Positions 7,963 to 16,884 of a stretch of DNA of 50,305 nucleotides are shown here, piece by piece. Position numbers and translations under genes: made by a program. The notes under the pieces were generated by a model that saw only the letters and a list, made by a program, of their open reading frames with translations, made no database searches and was not told the origin of the DNA. Numbering within the stretch: the first letter of the stretch is position 1; each line of letters opens with the position of its first letter. Origin of the DNA: Nitrospirae bacterium YQR-1 (GTDB lineage Bacteria; Nitrospirota; Thermodesulfovibrionia; Thermodesulfovibrionales; Magnetobacteriaceae); the NCBI GenBank assembly GCA_039908095.1, contig JAMOBJ010000026.1, positions 1-50,305 of the forward strand, given 5' to 3'.

Positions 7963-10106
7963 AACAACTAATTCAGGATTTAAGAAACGGAGTTGTCTCT
8001 CTGGCTGACTCTCCCATCCCACAGGCCGGCAGGGAGTCTCTTGTTACAGAGACATCGCTAAGTTTAATTTCAACCGGCACGGAGCGAATGCTTTTAGAGT
8101 TTGGCAGGGGCTCGATTATTGAAAAAGTAAAAAGCCAGCCTGAAAAGGTTAATCAGGTTATCCGCAAGATAAAGACTGACGGGCTATTGCCGGCACTGGA
8201 TGCTGTCAGAGCCAAAATGGATGAAGGTATCCTGCCCGGATACTCAAATGTCGGGGAGGTCTATAGCATTGGCCGAAATGTTGAGGGATTTTACCGGGGC
8301 GACAGGGTGGTTTCAAACGGCGGCCACGCTGAGTTTGTCTGCGTGCCGAAAAATCTTTGCGCCAAAATTCCTGATAGCGTTTCAGACGAATCAGCGGTGT
8401 TTACCGTAGTTGGGGCAATTGCTCTTCAGGGGATACGCCTTCTTAGCCCGACTATTGGTGAGAGTGTTTGCGTAATCGGACTTGGTTTGGTTGGACAGTT
8501 GACGCTACAACTGCTTGTTGCCTCAGGCTGCCGTGTTTTTGGAATTGATATAAACGAGGATAAAGTGAAACTTGCCGAGAGTTTTGGAGCGACAGGGTTT
8601 ACACTCAGAGACAAGGAATCACCGGTAGAGACGGCTTTGGCCTTTAGCCGCGGCATGGGTGTGGACGGGGTAATAGTGGCAGCTTCGACAAAGAGCACTG
8701 AACCCATTGACTACGCAGCAGAGATGAGTAAAAAGCGCGGAAAAATCATTTTGACTGGAGTTACAGGGTTAGAGCTTAAACGAAGGCCGTTTTACGATAA
8801 GGAGCTGACCTTTCAGGTATCGTGTTCATATGGGCCCGGACGATATGACAGAGGATATGAGGAACTTGGTAATGATTACCCCTTTGGATACGTAAGGTGG
8901 ACTGTTAAGAGAAATTTCGAGGCAGTATTAGATATGATGGCCGCTGGCAAAATAAACGTCAAACCGTTGATAAGCCATTGTTTTCCTTTTATGGATGCAG
9001 TTTCCGCCTATGACCTTCTTATGTCTGAAAGTCCGCTAGGCATAGTTTTGCAATACGATAAAACTACTGCAAAAAGGGATTTTAGTGTTGAGCTTACCGG
9101 TAACCCGGTAATTGGTAAATCTGAAAAGCCGGTAATAGGTTATATTGGAGTTGGGAATTTTGCCAAACAGGTGCTGCTTCCAAACCTGAAAAACTCAGGA
9201 GCAACCCTTAAAACCATTGCAAGCGCCGGTAGCGGCAGTGTATCCACAGTAGGTAGAAAATTTGGTTTTGCTGTCGCCACATCGGAATATTCCCGGGTTT
9301 TTGAGGACACCGATATAAACACGGTCTTTATATCCACCCGCCACGGCAGTCATGCAGAGCTCGTTACAAAGGCATTAAGAGGTGGTAAAAATGTTTTTGT
9401 AGAAAAACCCCTTGCATTAAATAAAAATGAGCTGCTGGACGTCATTGACGCCCACTCTAATTCAAACGGGATTTTACTTGTGGGGTTTAACAGGAGATTT
9501 TCCATCTTCAGCAAGAAACTCAAGGAGTCGTTACGCTTCAGAGTTGACCCCCTGTGTATCAACATAATGGTAAATGCCGGAGCGATAGATTCCGGCCATT
9601 GGGTACATGATAGTGAAAGTGGTGGTGGAAGAATAATCGGAGAGGCCTGCCATTTTATAGATTTAATGCGATATTTTACCGGCTCTGCAATCTCTGAAGT
9701 TTACTCCGTAAGCACACACGGCCACAGCGGCGTCGATCAGGATAAAATGAGCATAAGTATAAGATTTGCCGACGGCTCAATCGGCACAATTAATTATTTT
9801 TCAAACGGCAACAGAAACTATCCTAAAGAACGCATTGAGGTATTCTTTGAAGGCCGGGTTTTAGTCATTGATAATTTCAAATCCCTGATTTGCTACGGCG
9901 GCGGCACTAACCACAAGCAATTCGGTCAGGATAAAGGCCACAGCAGGGAAGTCACGGAATTCCTGCGGGCAATAGAAACAGGCGGCATATCCCCAATTCC
10001 CTTCAATGAACTTATTGAAACCACCCTTGCGTCTTTTGCCGCAGTCGAGTCCTCTATAACCGGTATTCCTGTGGTAATAGATGACTTCAGCAAATCACCG
10101 AGATGA
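7959..10106 (+). CDS. Two-domain oxidoreductase: MDR alcohol dehydrogenase-like + Gfo/Idh/MocA
   Basis: A 715-residue fusion. The first ~360 residues are a medium-chain dehydrogenase/reductase with the Rossmann motif VIGLGLVGQL (about 172) and a SLISTGTERM opening typical of this fused family. The last ~330 residues are a Gfo/Idh/MocA oxidoreductase: IGYIGVGNFAKQVLLPNL (about 390), then FVEKPLALNK holding the conserved catalytic Lys, then SGGGRIIGEACHFIDLMRY. Relatives usually sit in cell-surface polysaccharide clusters and are thought to oxidise or reduce NDP-sugars, but the substrate is not readable here. The gene would normally belong with sugar genes, yet upstream it meets the truncated methyltransferase, suggesting its original neighbours and promoter were replaced. 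Confidence 0.8.
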   Translation: MKQLIQDLRNGVVSLADSPIPQAGRESLVTETSLSLISTGTERMLLEFGRGSIIEKVKSQPEKVNQVIRKIKTDGLLPALDAVRAKMDEGILPGYSNVGEVYSIGRNVEGFYRGDRVVSNGGHAEFVCVPKNLCAKIPDSVSDESAVFTVVGAIALQGIRLLSPTIGESVCVIGLGLVGQLTLQLLVASGCRVFGIDINEDKVKLAESFGATGFTLRDKESPVETALAFSRGMGVDGVIVAASTKSTEPIDYAAEMSKKRGKIILTGVTGLELKRRPFYDKELTFQVSCSYGPGRYDRGYEELGNDYPFGYVRWTVKRNFEAVLDMMAAGKINVKPLISHCFPFMDAVSAYDLLMSESPLGIVLQYDKTTAKRDFSVELTGNPVIGKSEKPVIGYIGVGNFAKQVLLPNLKNSGATLKTIASAGSGSVSTVGRKFGFAVATSEYSRVFEDTDINTVFISTRHGSHAELVTKALRGGKNVFVEKPLALNKNELLDVIDAHSNSNGILLVGFNRRFSIFSKKLKESLRFRVDPLCINIMVNAGAIDSGHWVHDSESGGGRIIGEACHFIDLMRYFTGSAISEVYSVSTHGHSGVDQDKMSISIRFADGSIGTINYFSNGNRNYPKERIEVFFEGRVLVIDNFKSLICYGGGTNHKQFGQDKGHSREVTEFLRAIETGGISPIPFNELIETTLASFAAVESSITGIPVVIDDFSKSPR

Positions 10107-10130
10107 ATATAAAGTAATACCAATTTGCAG

Positions 10131-10189
10131 TTATACCAAGTTGCAGTCAGAAGTAAACGCAGGCGGCTGGAAACAAGCGACGCATAGTA
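10131..10189. repeat. MITE-like dispersed repeat, one end (inverted orientation)
   Basis: Bases TTATACCAAGTTGCAGTCAG start the same terminal sequence seen at 23252. The following AAACGCAGGCGGC..GAAA.AAGCGACGCA is the reverse complement of the core of the copies at 16-77 and 23252-23368. The second terminus is not visible. A degenerate extra copy of the terminus (AATACCAATTTGCAG) lies just before it at about 10116-10130. Confidence 0.6.
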
Positions 10190-10312
10190 ATAATTAAGTT
10201 GTCATAAATATTGCTTTTTTAGCTACCACTTGAGAATTAACCTGCATGGGTTCTATAATAGGTGTTAACATGAAATAAGGAAAAAGCAAATAAAACATAG
10301 AAGAGGCATGAG

Positions 10313-12805
10313 ATGGAAAAATATGTTTGTATTCATGGGCACTTTTATCAGCCGCCGCGGGAAAACCCCTGGCTTGGGGAGGTTGAGTTTCAGGACTCCG
10401 CCTATCCATACCACGACTGGAACGAGCGTATCACGGCGGAGTGTTACGCCCCAAACACCGCCTCACGGATGCTTGACACCAACAGGAAAATCACCGATAT
10501 CGTTAATAACTACTCACGGATAAGTTTTAATTTCGGCCCGACCCTCCTGTCATGGATGCAAAGACACCGCCCCGACGTCTATGAGGCCATCCTTGAGGCC
10601 GACAGATTAAGCCTCCTGAGATTTTCCGGCCACGGCTCCGCTCTTGCCCAGTGCTACAACCATATGATTATGCCTCTTGCCAACGAAAGAGATAAAATCA
10701 CACAGGTCGTGTGGGCAATTGAAGATTTCAAGTACCACTTTAACCGGATGCCGGAGGGTATGTGGCTGCCTGAGACCGCAGTGGATCTCGAAACTCTTGA
10801 AATTCTCGTTGCTTATGGCATAAAGTTTACAATCCTTGCCCCACGACAAGCCTCAATGATCAAAAAAATTATTTCTGATGAGCCCCTACAGCGTGATGAG
10901 GGCTGTCAGGGTGGTGAAGATTCACCGGGGGAATACGATCCGTGGACTGATGTCAGCCACGGCAGAATTGACCCATCCACCGTCTATCTGTGTAACCTGC
11001 CGTCAGGCAATACGATAAATCTGTTTTTTTACGACGGCCCCATATCCTCAGACATTGCCTTTTCAGGACTGCTTAACAGCGGTGAAAATTTTGTAGAGCG
11101 TCTCATGGGCGCCATCACTGATGAAAGAAAACACCCGCAGCTTATCCACATAGCCACCGACGGTGAAACCTACGGCCACCACCACAGACATGGTGAAATG
11201 GCCCTTACCTACTGCCTACATCTATTTGAGCAGGGACAGTACCACGGGGAGGACGTCGTAAAGCTCACCAACTACGGACAATTTATGGAAATCCACCAGC
11301 CCATCTATGAAGTTAAAATATATGACAACTCCTCATGGAGCTGTATCCACGGGGTAGGAAGGTGGAAAGAGCACTGCGGCTGTAACTCCGGTATGCAACA
11401 GGGCTGGAACCAGCACTGGAGAGCGCCACTGAGACAAGCCCTCGATAACGTCAGAGACAGGCTTGCCGTGGTATTTCAGACAGAGGGTGAAAAGTACTTG
11501 AAAGATCCGTGGCAGGCAAGAGACGCTTACGTTGAGTGCCTGTTGGAAAACAACCGGGAGAGACTCGGCAGTTTTATAGACCGTCATGCAATCAGAGATT
11601 TAACGGATGAGGAGTGCCGTCTTGTACTTAAACTTATGGAAATGCAAAAAAATGCCTTGTATATGTTTACCAGTTGCGGATGGTTTTTTGATGAAATCTC
11701 AGGAATAGAAACCGTGCAGTGCATGGCATATGCCTCACTTGCCATCCAGTACGCCTCAGGGTTTATTGATGGTAACAGCCTTGAGGGTGAGTTTATTAAT
11801 AAATTAAAGGAAGCCCAAAGCAACGTCTATGGCGCAGGGGAGTACGCATACGAAATGTTTGTTAAACCGCAGATGGTTGATCTGCAAAGGGCAGGCGCAC
11901 ACTTTGCCATCTCTTCAATATTTGAACACTACCCGCCAAAAGTTAAAATTTATAACTATCAGGTGGAAACCCTGTTTTATGATGAAAAACGCTCCGGCAG
12001 ACTAAGGATTGCCGCCGGCACCCTGAAAATACTATACGAGACCACATGGGATGAGCGGATGTTTCAGTTTTTCGTCTTTCGTGGCGAACACGGTGTGAAC
12101 TGCTCCCTTGCCGACTATTCAACACATGCCGAGTTCCTGGAAGTTAAAAAAGAAGTGTTTGACTCCTTTGAGAAAGGACGCATTCCATATTCGGTCAGGA
12201 TTATGCACGAACGGTTTGGAGAGAGCCACTATTCACTGTGGCACTTGTTTAAGGATGAGCAGAGAAAAGTCCTCGATGAAATTCTCTACCGCTCGTATGA
12301 AAAAATTGACAGCCTCTACAGGCAGATTTGTGAAAGTAACATTTCTCTTATGAATTTTCACAAGGGGTTGGACATTCCGCTGCCGGAGTCCCTATCCATA
12401 GCCCTTGTGTATGTACTGAAGAGAGACCTCGAAAGTGTCCTTGCGGAGAGGTTTCTTGATATAGAAAAACTCAAGGATGCCGTCTCTGAGGTTAAAAGAT
12501 GGGATGTACACATAGACAAGGAACGGCTTAACCTCTATGCCACCAAACACATCAACTACCTGATGGAGGCTCTTACTACCCAATGGGAATACGCCGATTT
12601 GTATGAAAAGATAGCAGGTGTTCTGGAGTCGCTGAGTTCTATAGAAATTGAGCCGGATTTGTGGAGCGCCCAGAACTCATACTTTACCATAGGCAGAGAA
12701 CACATGGAGAGCATGAGAGAACGGGCGGCATTTGGAGATAAGACGGCTGATAACTGGTTGTCAAACTACAAAAGCTTAGGGTATCACCTCTCTGTAGTGA
12801 TTTAA
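10313..12805 (+). CDS. Glycoside hydrolase family 57 protein with DUF3536 domain
   Basis: An 830-residue cytoplasmic protein. The N-terminal half is the GH57 (alpha/beta)7-barrel, opening with CIHGHFYQPPRENPWL and containing GHGSALAQCYNHMIMPLA, EGMWLPETAVDLETL (catalytic-region Glu) and HIATDGETYGHHHRHGEMAL. The C-terminal half corresponds to DUF3536. GH57 enzymes act on alpha-glucans (amylase, 4-alpha-glucanotransferase or branching activities), so glycogen or maltodextrin handling is plausible, but relatives with DUF3536 are not well characterised. GAGG precedes the chosen ATG. No glycogen gene lies next to it. The following receiver gene, 122 bases on, may or may not be co-transcribed. Confidence 0.88.
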   Translation: MEKYVCIHGHFYQPPRENPWLGEVEFQDSAYPYHDWNERITAECYAPNTASRMLDTNRKITDIVNNYSRISFNFGPTLLSWMQRHRPDVYEAILEADRLSLLRFSGHGSALAQCYNHMIMPLANERDKITQVVWAIEDFKYHFNRMPEGMWLPETAVDLETLEILVAYGIKFTILAPRQASMIKKIISDEPLQRDEGCQGGEDSPGEYDPWTDVSHGRIDPSTVYLCNLPSGNTINLFFYDGPISSDIAFSGLLNSGENFVERLMGAITDERKHPQLIHIATDGETYGHHHRHGEMALTYCLHLFEQGQYHGEDVVKLTNYGQFMEIHQPIYEVKIYDNSSWSCIHGVGRWKEHCGCNSGMQQGWNQHWRAPLRQALDNVRDRLAVVFQTEGEKYLKDPWQARDAYVECLLENNRERLGSFIDRHAIRDLTDEECRLVLKLMEMQKNALYMFTSCGWFFDEISGIETVQCMAYASLAIQYASGFIDGNSLEGEFINKLKEAQSNVYGAGEYAYEMFVKPQMVDLQRAGAHFAISSIFEHYPPKVKIYNYQVETLFYDEKRSGRLRIAAGTLKILYETTWDERMFQFFVFRGEHGVNCSLADYSTHAEFLEVKKEVFDSFEKGRIPYSVRIMHERFGESHYSLWHLFKDEQRKVLDEILYRSYEKIDSLYRQICESNISLMNFHKGLDIPLPESLSIALVYVLKRDLESVLAERFLDIEKLKDAVSEVKRWDVHIDKERLNLYATKHINYLMEALTTQWEYADLYEKIAGVLESLSSIEIEPDLWSAQNSYFTIGREHMESMRERAAFGDKTADNWLSNYKSLGYHLSVVI

Positions 12806-12927
12806 CATAGGCATATGTTTAGATATAACAGACTGCTTACTTTGCTATGAAGTGTGCATTTTATCAAAAACAGGGAATTATTAAGAAGCGGAACTTATGA
12901 ACCGATAGAACATAAGAGGAGTATGTT

Positions 12928-13335
12928 TTGCGAATATTGATAGCAGAAGATGATTTTGTAAGCCGCTCAATGTTACACCGTTTTTTAGAGGATTACGGTG
13001 ATGTTGACGTTGCTGTTAATGGAGCGGAAGCAGTTAAATTTTTCGTGCTTGCCATGGATGAGAATAACCCCTACGATGTCATCTTCCTTGATGTTATAAT
13101 GCCTGAAATGGATGGTTTGGAAGCGTTAGGAAAGATTCGGATTAAGGAAAAATCTATGGGAATTGCATCAGACAAAGAAGTCAAAATTATTATGATTACA
13201 TCATTGGATTTTCTTGCAGGAATACTCGATGCCTACCGCAAGCGTGTTGTAAGGTGCAACGATTATATAACAAAACCTGTTGATCTTCAAGAACTCTCTG
13301 AAATACTGGGAAAATACGGATTTTCTAAAGAATAG
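12928..13335 (+). CDS. Single-domain response regulator (CheY-like receiver)
   Basis: A 135-residue stand-alone receiver domain. The acidic pocket is AEDD near the N-terminus, the phospho-acceptor Asp is in VIFLDVIMPEMDG, and the conserved Lys is in ITKPVD. An insertion before the Ser/Thr switch (IKEKSMGIASDKEVK) is typical of the group with DE.NPYD..FLD. The TTG start is supported by AGGAG six bases upstream. There is no output domain and no adjacent kinase, so it must act through a distant partner, possibly the chemosensory operon starting 2.6 kb downstream. It is separated from that operon by the restriction system. Confidence 0.85.
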   Translation: MRILIAEDDFVSRSMLHRFLEDYGDVDVAVNGAEAVKFFVLAMDENNPYDVIFLDVIMPEMDGLEALGKIRIKEKSMGIASDKEVKIIMITSLDFLAGILDAYRKRVVRCNDYITKPVDLQELSEILGKYGFSKE

Positions 13336-13440
13336 GTGAAGGCTGCATATTTCAGATAGCAAAATATTAGAGATAGCCTTGACTTTGACTATAAATTCTA
13401 AATATAGCATTATTATTTACATTATCCTTGCCGGATTAAT

Positions 13441-15273
13441 ATGAATGAACGGAAAACAGAAGAATTAGTTGAAGGACGACTAAGAAAACACGGCTATTAT
13501 ATTTCACATGCTGAAATTGTCGTTGAAAAGCAGCAGAGTGATTCTCCAACAGTTCAAAAACTACTTCGGAATGCTTCAAAGCGAGGACATGGTACGGGCA
13601 AACCGGAGTTTATTATACGAGCATCACAGTATTCAGATTTTATTATTATTATAGAATGCAAAGCCGATCCAAAAAAACATATCAGTAAGACTTTAGATAA
13701 ATATGGCGAATATGCTGTTGATGGTGTTTTGCAGTATGCATCGTATTTATCTAAAGAATTTGATGTCTTAGCTATTGCAGTAAGTGGAGAATCTGAATCT
13801 CAATTTATTATTTCTCATTATTTTCATCTAAGAGGAGAACAAAAAGCAATTATTTATGAAGAGGCTACTGATATCGTTTCTTTAGAGGATTATTTTAATG
13901 CGTTTATTCACAGTGAGGCAAAAGAAAGACAGGACTATCAATCTTTGCTTGATTATAGCAGACAACTAAACAATATTCTTCAAGCAAAGAAAGTAACAGA
14001 GGCTAACAGAGGTTTTTTAATTAGTGGAATTTTAATTGCTCTCCAAAATAGAGCGTTCCAGGAAAGCTATCGGAAGCACAATACATCCAAGCAATTAGCA
14101 CGAAACTTAACGGATGCTATAACAGGACAATTTGAAATGCCAGATATACACGAGGATAGAAGGGTCTTGCTGTCTCAAGCATTTTCTTTTATTAAGCATT
14201 CTCCAGCGTTAATCGATGATAAAGAATTTTTTATCGAACTCATTGCCGGCATTAATGAAAATATCAACTCTTTTTTGCATACACATAAATATTATGACAC
14301 TATTGGAGAGTTTTATATAGAATTCTTACGTTACGCAAATAATGATAAAGGATTAGGAATTGTCTTGACACCTCGTCATATTGCAGAACTGTTTGCTAAT
14401 ATTGCAGACATAAGCCCACAGAGTGTTGTTTTTGATAATTGTTGCGGAACTGCCGGCTTGCTTATCGCTGCTATGAAGCATATGATTGAAATTGCCGGTC
14501 CAGATAAAAAAATTAAAAATCATATTAAAAAATATCAGCTCTATGGCATAGAATATCAACCTCCAATATACGCCCTTGCTGTTTCAAATATGATATTACA
14601 TGGAGATGGAAAAACTAATATATTTCAGGGAGATTGTTTTAAAGATGATGCTATAAAAATCATGAGTCAAAAGAAACCTACAGTAGGTTTGTTAAATCCT
14701 CCATACAAAAATAAATCAGTAAAAACCGACAGAGAAGAACTTGAATATGTTTTAAATAATTTAAACTGTTTACAGCAAGATGGAAAATGTGTTGCTATTG
14801 TCCCTATTACGTGTGCAACAGCTCCATCAGGTGACATAGCGGAATGGAAAAAGAAAATATTAAAAAATCATACTTTAGAGGCTGTTATGTCAATGCCGAT
14901 AGAATTGTTTCACAATTCAAAAACAACAGTTGTTACTTGTATTATGGTGTTTACTGCCGGTCGTCCACATCCAAAGGGTAAGAAAACCTGGTTTGGTTAT
15001 TGGCGAAACGATGGATTTGTTAAAACAAAACATCGTGGTAGAATAGATGTAAATAGTTCTTGGAATGGAATAATGAATGAATGGTTAAACGCTTTTCGCA
15101 ATAGAGAAATTATTAAGGGCATGAGTGTAATGGAAGAGGTTAGTTATAGTGACGAATGGTGTGCTGAAGCTTATTTAGAAACAGATTATAATTTACTAAG
15201 CATAGATATGTTAAAGAATTCCGTTAAAAAACTTATGCTCACAAAAATAATGTTAAATCAGGATAGGAATTAA
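13441..15273 (+). CDS. BcgI-like fused restriction endonuclease-methyltransferase (A subunit)
   Basis: A 610-residue fusion. The N-terminal ~150 residues look like a PD-(D/E)xK nuclease: KPEF (Glu56), then IIIIECKAD with Glu72 and Lys74, the E-x-K pair. The middle and C-terminal part is a type I HsdM-like N6-adenine methyltransferase: helical HsdM N-domain, LTPRHIAELFANI, motif I FDNCCGTAGLL (about residue 330) and motif IV GLLNPPY (about 419). The organisation matches type IIB enzymes such as BcgI, whose A subunit cleaves and methylates and needs a separate B specificity subunit. That partner follows one base after the stop. A+T-rich codon use and position between GH57/receiver genes and the che operon suggest an acquired island. 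Confidence 0.8.
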   Translation: MNERKTEELVEGRLRKHGYYISHAEIVVEKQQSDSPTVQKLLRNASKRGHGTGKPEFIIRASQYSDFIIIIECKADPKKHISKTLDKYGEYAVDGVLQYASYLSKEFDVLAIAVSGESESQFIISHYFHLRGEQKAIIYEEATDIVSLEDYFNAFIHSEAKERQDYQSLLDYSRQLNNILQAKKVTEANRGFLISGILIALQNRAFQESYRKHNTSKQLARNLTDAITGQFEMPDIHEDRRVLLSQAFSFIKHSPALIDDKEFFIELIAGINENINSFLHTHKYYDTIGEFYIEFLRYANNDKGLGIVLTPRHIAELFANIADISPQSVVFDNCCGTAGLLIAAMKHMIEIAGPDKKIKNHIKKYQLYGIEYQPPIYALAVSNMILHGDGKTNIFQGDCFKDDAIKIMSQKKPTVGLLNPPYKNKSVKTDREELEYVLNNLNCLQQDGKCVAIVPITCATAPSGDIAEWKKKILKNHTLEAVMSMPIELFHNSKTTVVTCIMVFTAGRPHPKGKKTWFGYWRNDGFVKTKHRGRIDVNSSWNGIMNEWLNAFRNREIIKGMSVMEEVSYSDEWCAEAYLETDYNLLSIDMLKNSVKKLMLTKIMLNQDRN

Positions 15274-15274
15274 T

Positions 15275-15772
15275 ATGAACATGAAAACTGAATTAACAGA
15301 ATTAAATATTTTATTTAGAGTTCAACATGGAAATAAATTTGATTATAATAAAATGGAATTATGTAATTTGAAAGATGGAGGTATATTATTTATTGGCCGT
15401 TCCGGTGAAAATAATGGAATTGTAGGTTTTGTGGAAAAAGATGACAATATAGAGCCATATGATGCTGGATTAATAACAGTAGCATTAGGAGGATCTACTC
15501 TATCATCTTTTGTACAACCATATCCTTTTTATACAGCACAAAATATTGATGTTTTAGTTCCCATTGTTGAAATGTCTCTCGATATAAAATTATATTATTG
15601 CATATGTATTATGCAAAATCGCTTTAGATATAGCACTTTTGGTAGAGAAGCTAATAGAACTCTTAAGAATATTTTAGTTCCAAAATTGGAATCTGTACCA
15701 CAATGGGTCAATGGTATTACTAAAATCGCTGCAGAGGAATTAAGGCAAAATTTATTAGAATGGAGCATATAA
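15275..15772 (+). CDS. Half-size specificity subunit (type I S / BcgIB-like, one target-recognition domain)
   Basis: A 165-residue protein with the signature of a type I specificity-subunit target-recognition domain: a beta-rich body (GGILFIGRSGENNGIVGFV), an SxLSSFVQPYPFYTAQNIDVLVP segment, and a C-terminal helix beginning around YYCICIMQNRFRYSTFGREANRTLKNILVPKL, where YxxGREANR..L..I.VP is the family hallmark. Full S subunits carry two such domains in about 400 residues. A single domain suggests that two copies pair to recognise a split, possibly palindromic site. It is translationally linked to the A subunit, whose stop ends one base before this ATG. Confidence 0.75.
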   Translation: MNMKTELTELNILFRVQHGNKFDYNKMELCNLKDGGILFIGRSGENNGIVGFVEKDDNIEPYDAGLITVALGGSTLSSFVQPYPFYTAQNIDVLVPIVEMSLDIKLYYCICIMQNRFRYSTFGREANRTLKNILVPKLESVPQWVNGITKIAAEELRQNLLEWSI

Positions 15773-15868
15773 AGCCATCTAATTATATTTTCCATTACTG
15801 TTTTTACTATACAATTATCTACCTCCTAAAAAAATTCAAACTGAGACACTACCTAGTTTTCTGTTAAT

Positions 15869-15898
15869 TTGAAGAAACCATCATGTTATTGCTATAAT
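15869..15898 (+). promoter_or_regulatory. Sigma70-type promoter of the chemosensory operon
   Basis: TTGAAG at 15869-15874 and a perfect TATAAT at 15893-15898 are separated by 18 bases, 24 bases before the ATG of cheW. It is the best promoter match in the window and has no competing start between it and the operon. Confidence 0.6.
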
Positions 15899-15921
15899 GC
15901 CTAACCTACAGAAAAACAATT

Positions 15922-16455
15922 ATGGAAGAATCAGAAACGACATCAAAAAGTGAGGCACTTCTTAGCGAGGCAAAAAAGCTAAGAGAGCGTAAGCAGGTAG
16001 TTGATGTTGATGAGAAAACGGTAAAGCTCGTCATTTTTACACTTGAGGGTGAGCTGTTTGCATTTTATGGTGACTTCGTAAAGGAGATACTCCCGCCTGT
16101 AAAAATCTTCTTTGTTCCGGGCTGCCCGGACTTTATCGCAGGGGTGATAAACATACGAGGTGATATCGAATCGGTTTTGGACATCAGAGGGTTCCTTGGG
16201 CTTACTCCCAGAAGTTACGGCGTTGATGTAATGCTTGAGAAAGCAAATCGCATTGCCATAGGTGACTGTGACGGGTTTAGAAGTGGAATTATCGTTGATT
16301 CCGTTATTGATGTGTTGGATGTTGCCGAGCACTCGATAAAACCCTCATCAGCGGCAATCTCCAGCACAATAAAGGACTTTGCCATTGGAGAAACCCTCTG
16401 TGGTAATAAAAACGTAATCGTCTTAGATTTTAAAAAAATTCACGGTAACCTCTGA
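15922..16455 (+). CDS. cheW: CheW coupling protein
   Basis: A 177-residue CheW. After a ~45-residue charged N-terminal extension, the SH3-like double-barrel fold begins at VKLVIFTLEGELFAFYGDFVKEIL. The GCPDFIAGVINIRGDIESVLDIRGFLGL stretch is the canonical receptor/kinase-binding region. It should bridge the MCP and the CheA encoded downstream. It is the first gene of a six-gene unit with gaps of one to seventeen bases. Confidence 0.9.
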   Translation: MEESETTSKSEALLSEAKKLRERKQVVDVDEKTVKLVIFTLEGELFAFYGDFVKEILPPVKIFFVPGCPDFIAGVINIRGDIESVLDIRGFLGLTPRSYGVDVMLEKANRIAIGDCDGFRSGIIVDSVIDVLDVAEHSIKPSSAAISSTIKDFAIGETLCGNKNVIVLDFKKIHGNL

Positions 16456-16456
16456 A

Positions 16457-16882
16457 ATGCTCTCAAACGGTTCAGACAATCCGCCAAACTTGACGGAGAG
16501 TGATTTTGTAATATTCAGTTCCATCTCCGGCGGTAAGTTTGCCGCCCTTACAGAGGATGTACTTGAGATGCTTTCACTGGAGGCCGGCATCATAGAGCCG
16601 GAGGCGATCATATATTTCGATGAAATACTTGGATTAACAGAATCGCAGACTGCCTCAAAGGCATTTGTTGTAAAGACAACAGGAGGTAACAGGGTTTTAG
16701 CCGTGAAGGATTTTCTTGAAATTGAAACCATAAGGGCGGATTCTATAAGTCCGCTACCGGCTATTTTAGAAAAACACATAAGATTTAAATCCATATGGGC
16801 AGTGGCATTTAAAGCAGATGAGCCGCTGCTGTTGATAGATTTAAAAAAATTGATTTCAGAGATTAAGGAGGTTAGTAACTAA
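16457..16882 (+). CDS. Divergent second CheW-like protein
   Basis: A 141-residue protein starting one base after the CheW stop. It lacks the strong GVINIRG signature, but keeps CheW-like strand spacing: FVIFSSISGGKFAALTEDVLEML at the start, a KTTGGNRVLAVKDFLEIETI middle and LLLIDLKKLI at the end, which mirrors the V.DF..L ending of CheW. It probably forms a second coupling protein, as in Wsp and Pil-type pathways that carry two. Binding partners cannot be assigned. Confidence 0.65.
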   Translation: MLSNGSDNPPNLTESDFVIFSSISGGKFAALTEDVLEMLSLEAGIIEPEAIIYFDEILGLTESQTASKAFVVKTTGGNRVLAVKDFLEIETIRADSISPLPAILEKHIRFKSIWAVAFKADEPLLLIDLKKLISEIKEVSN

Positions 16883-16884
16883 TT

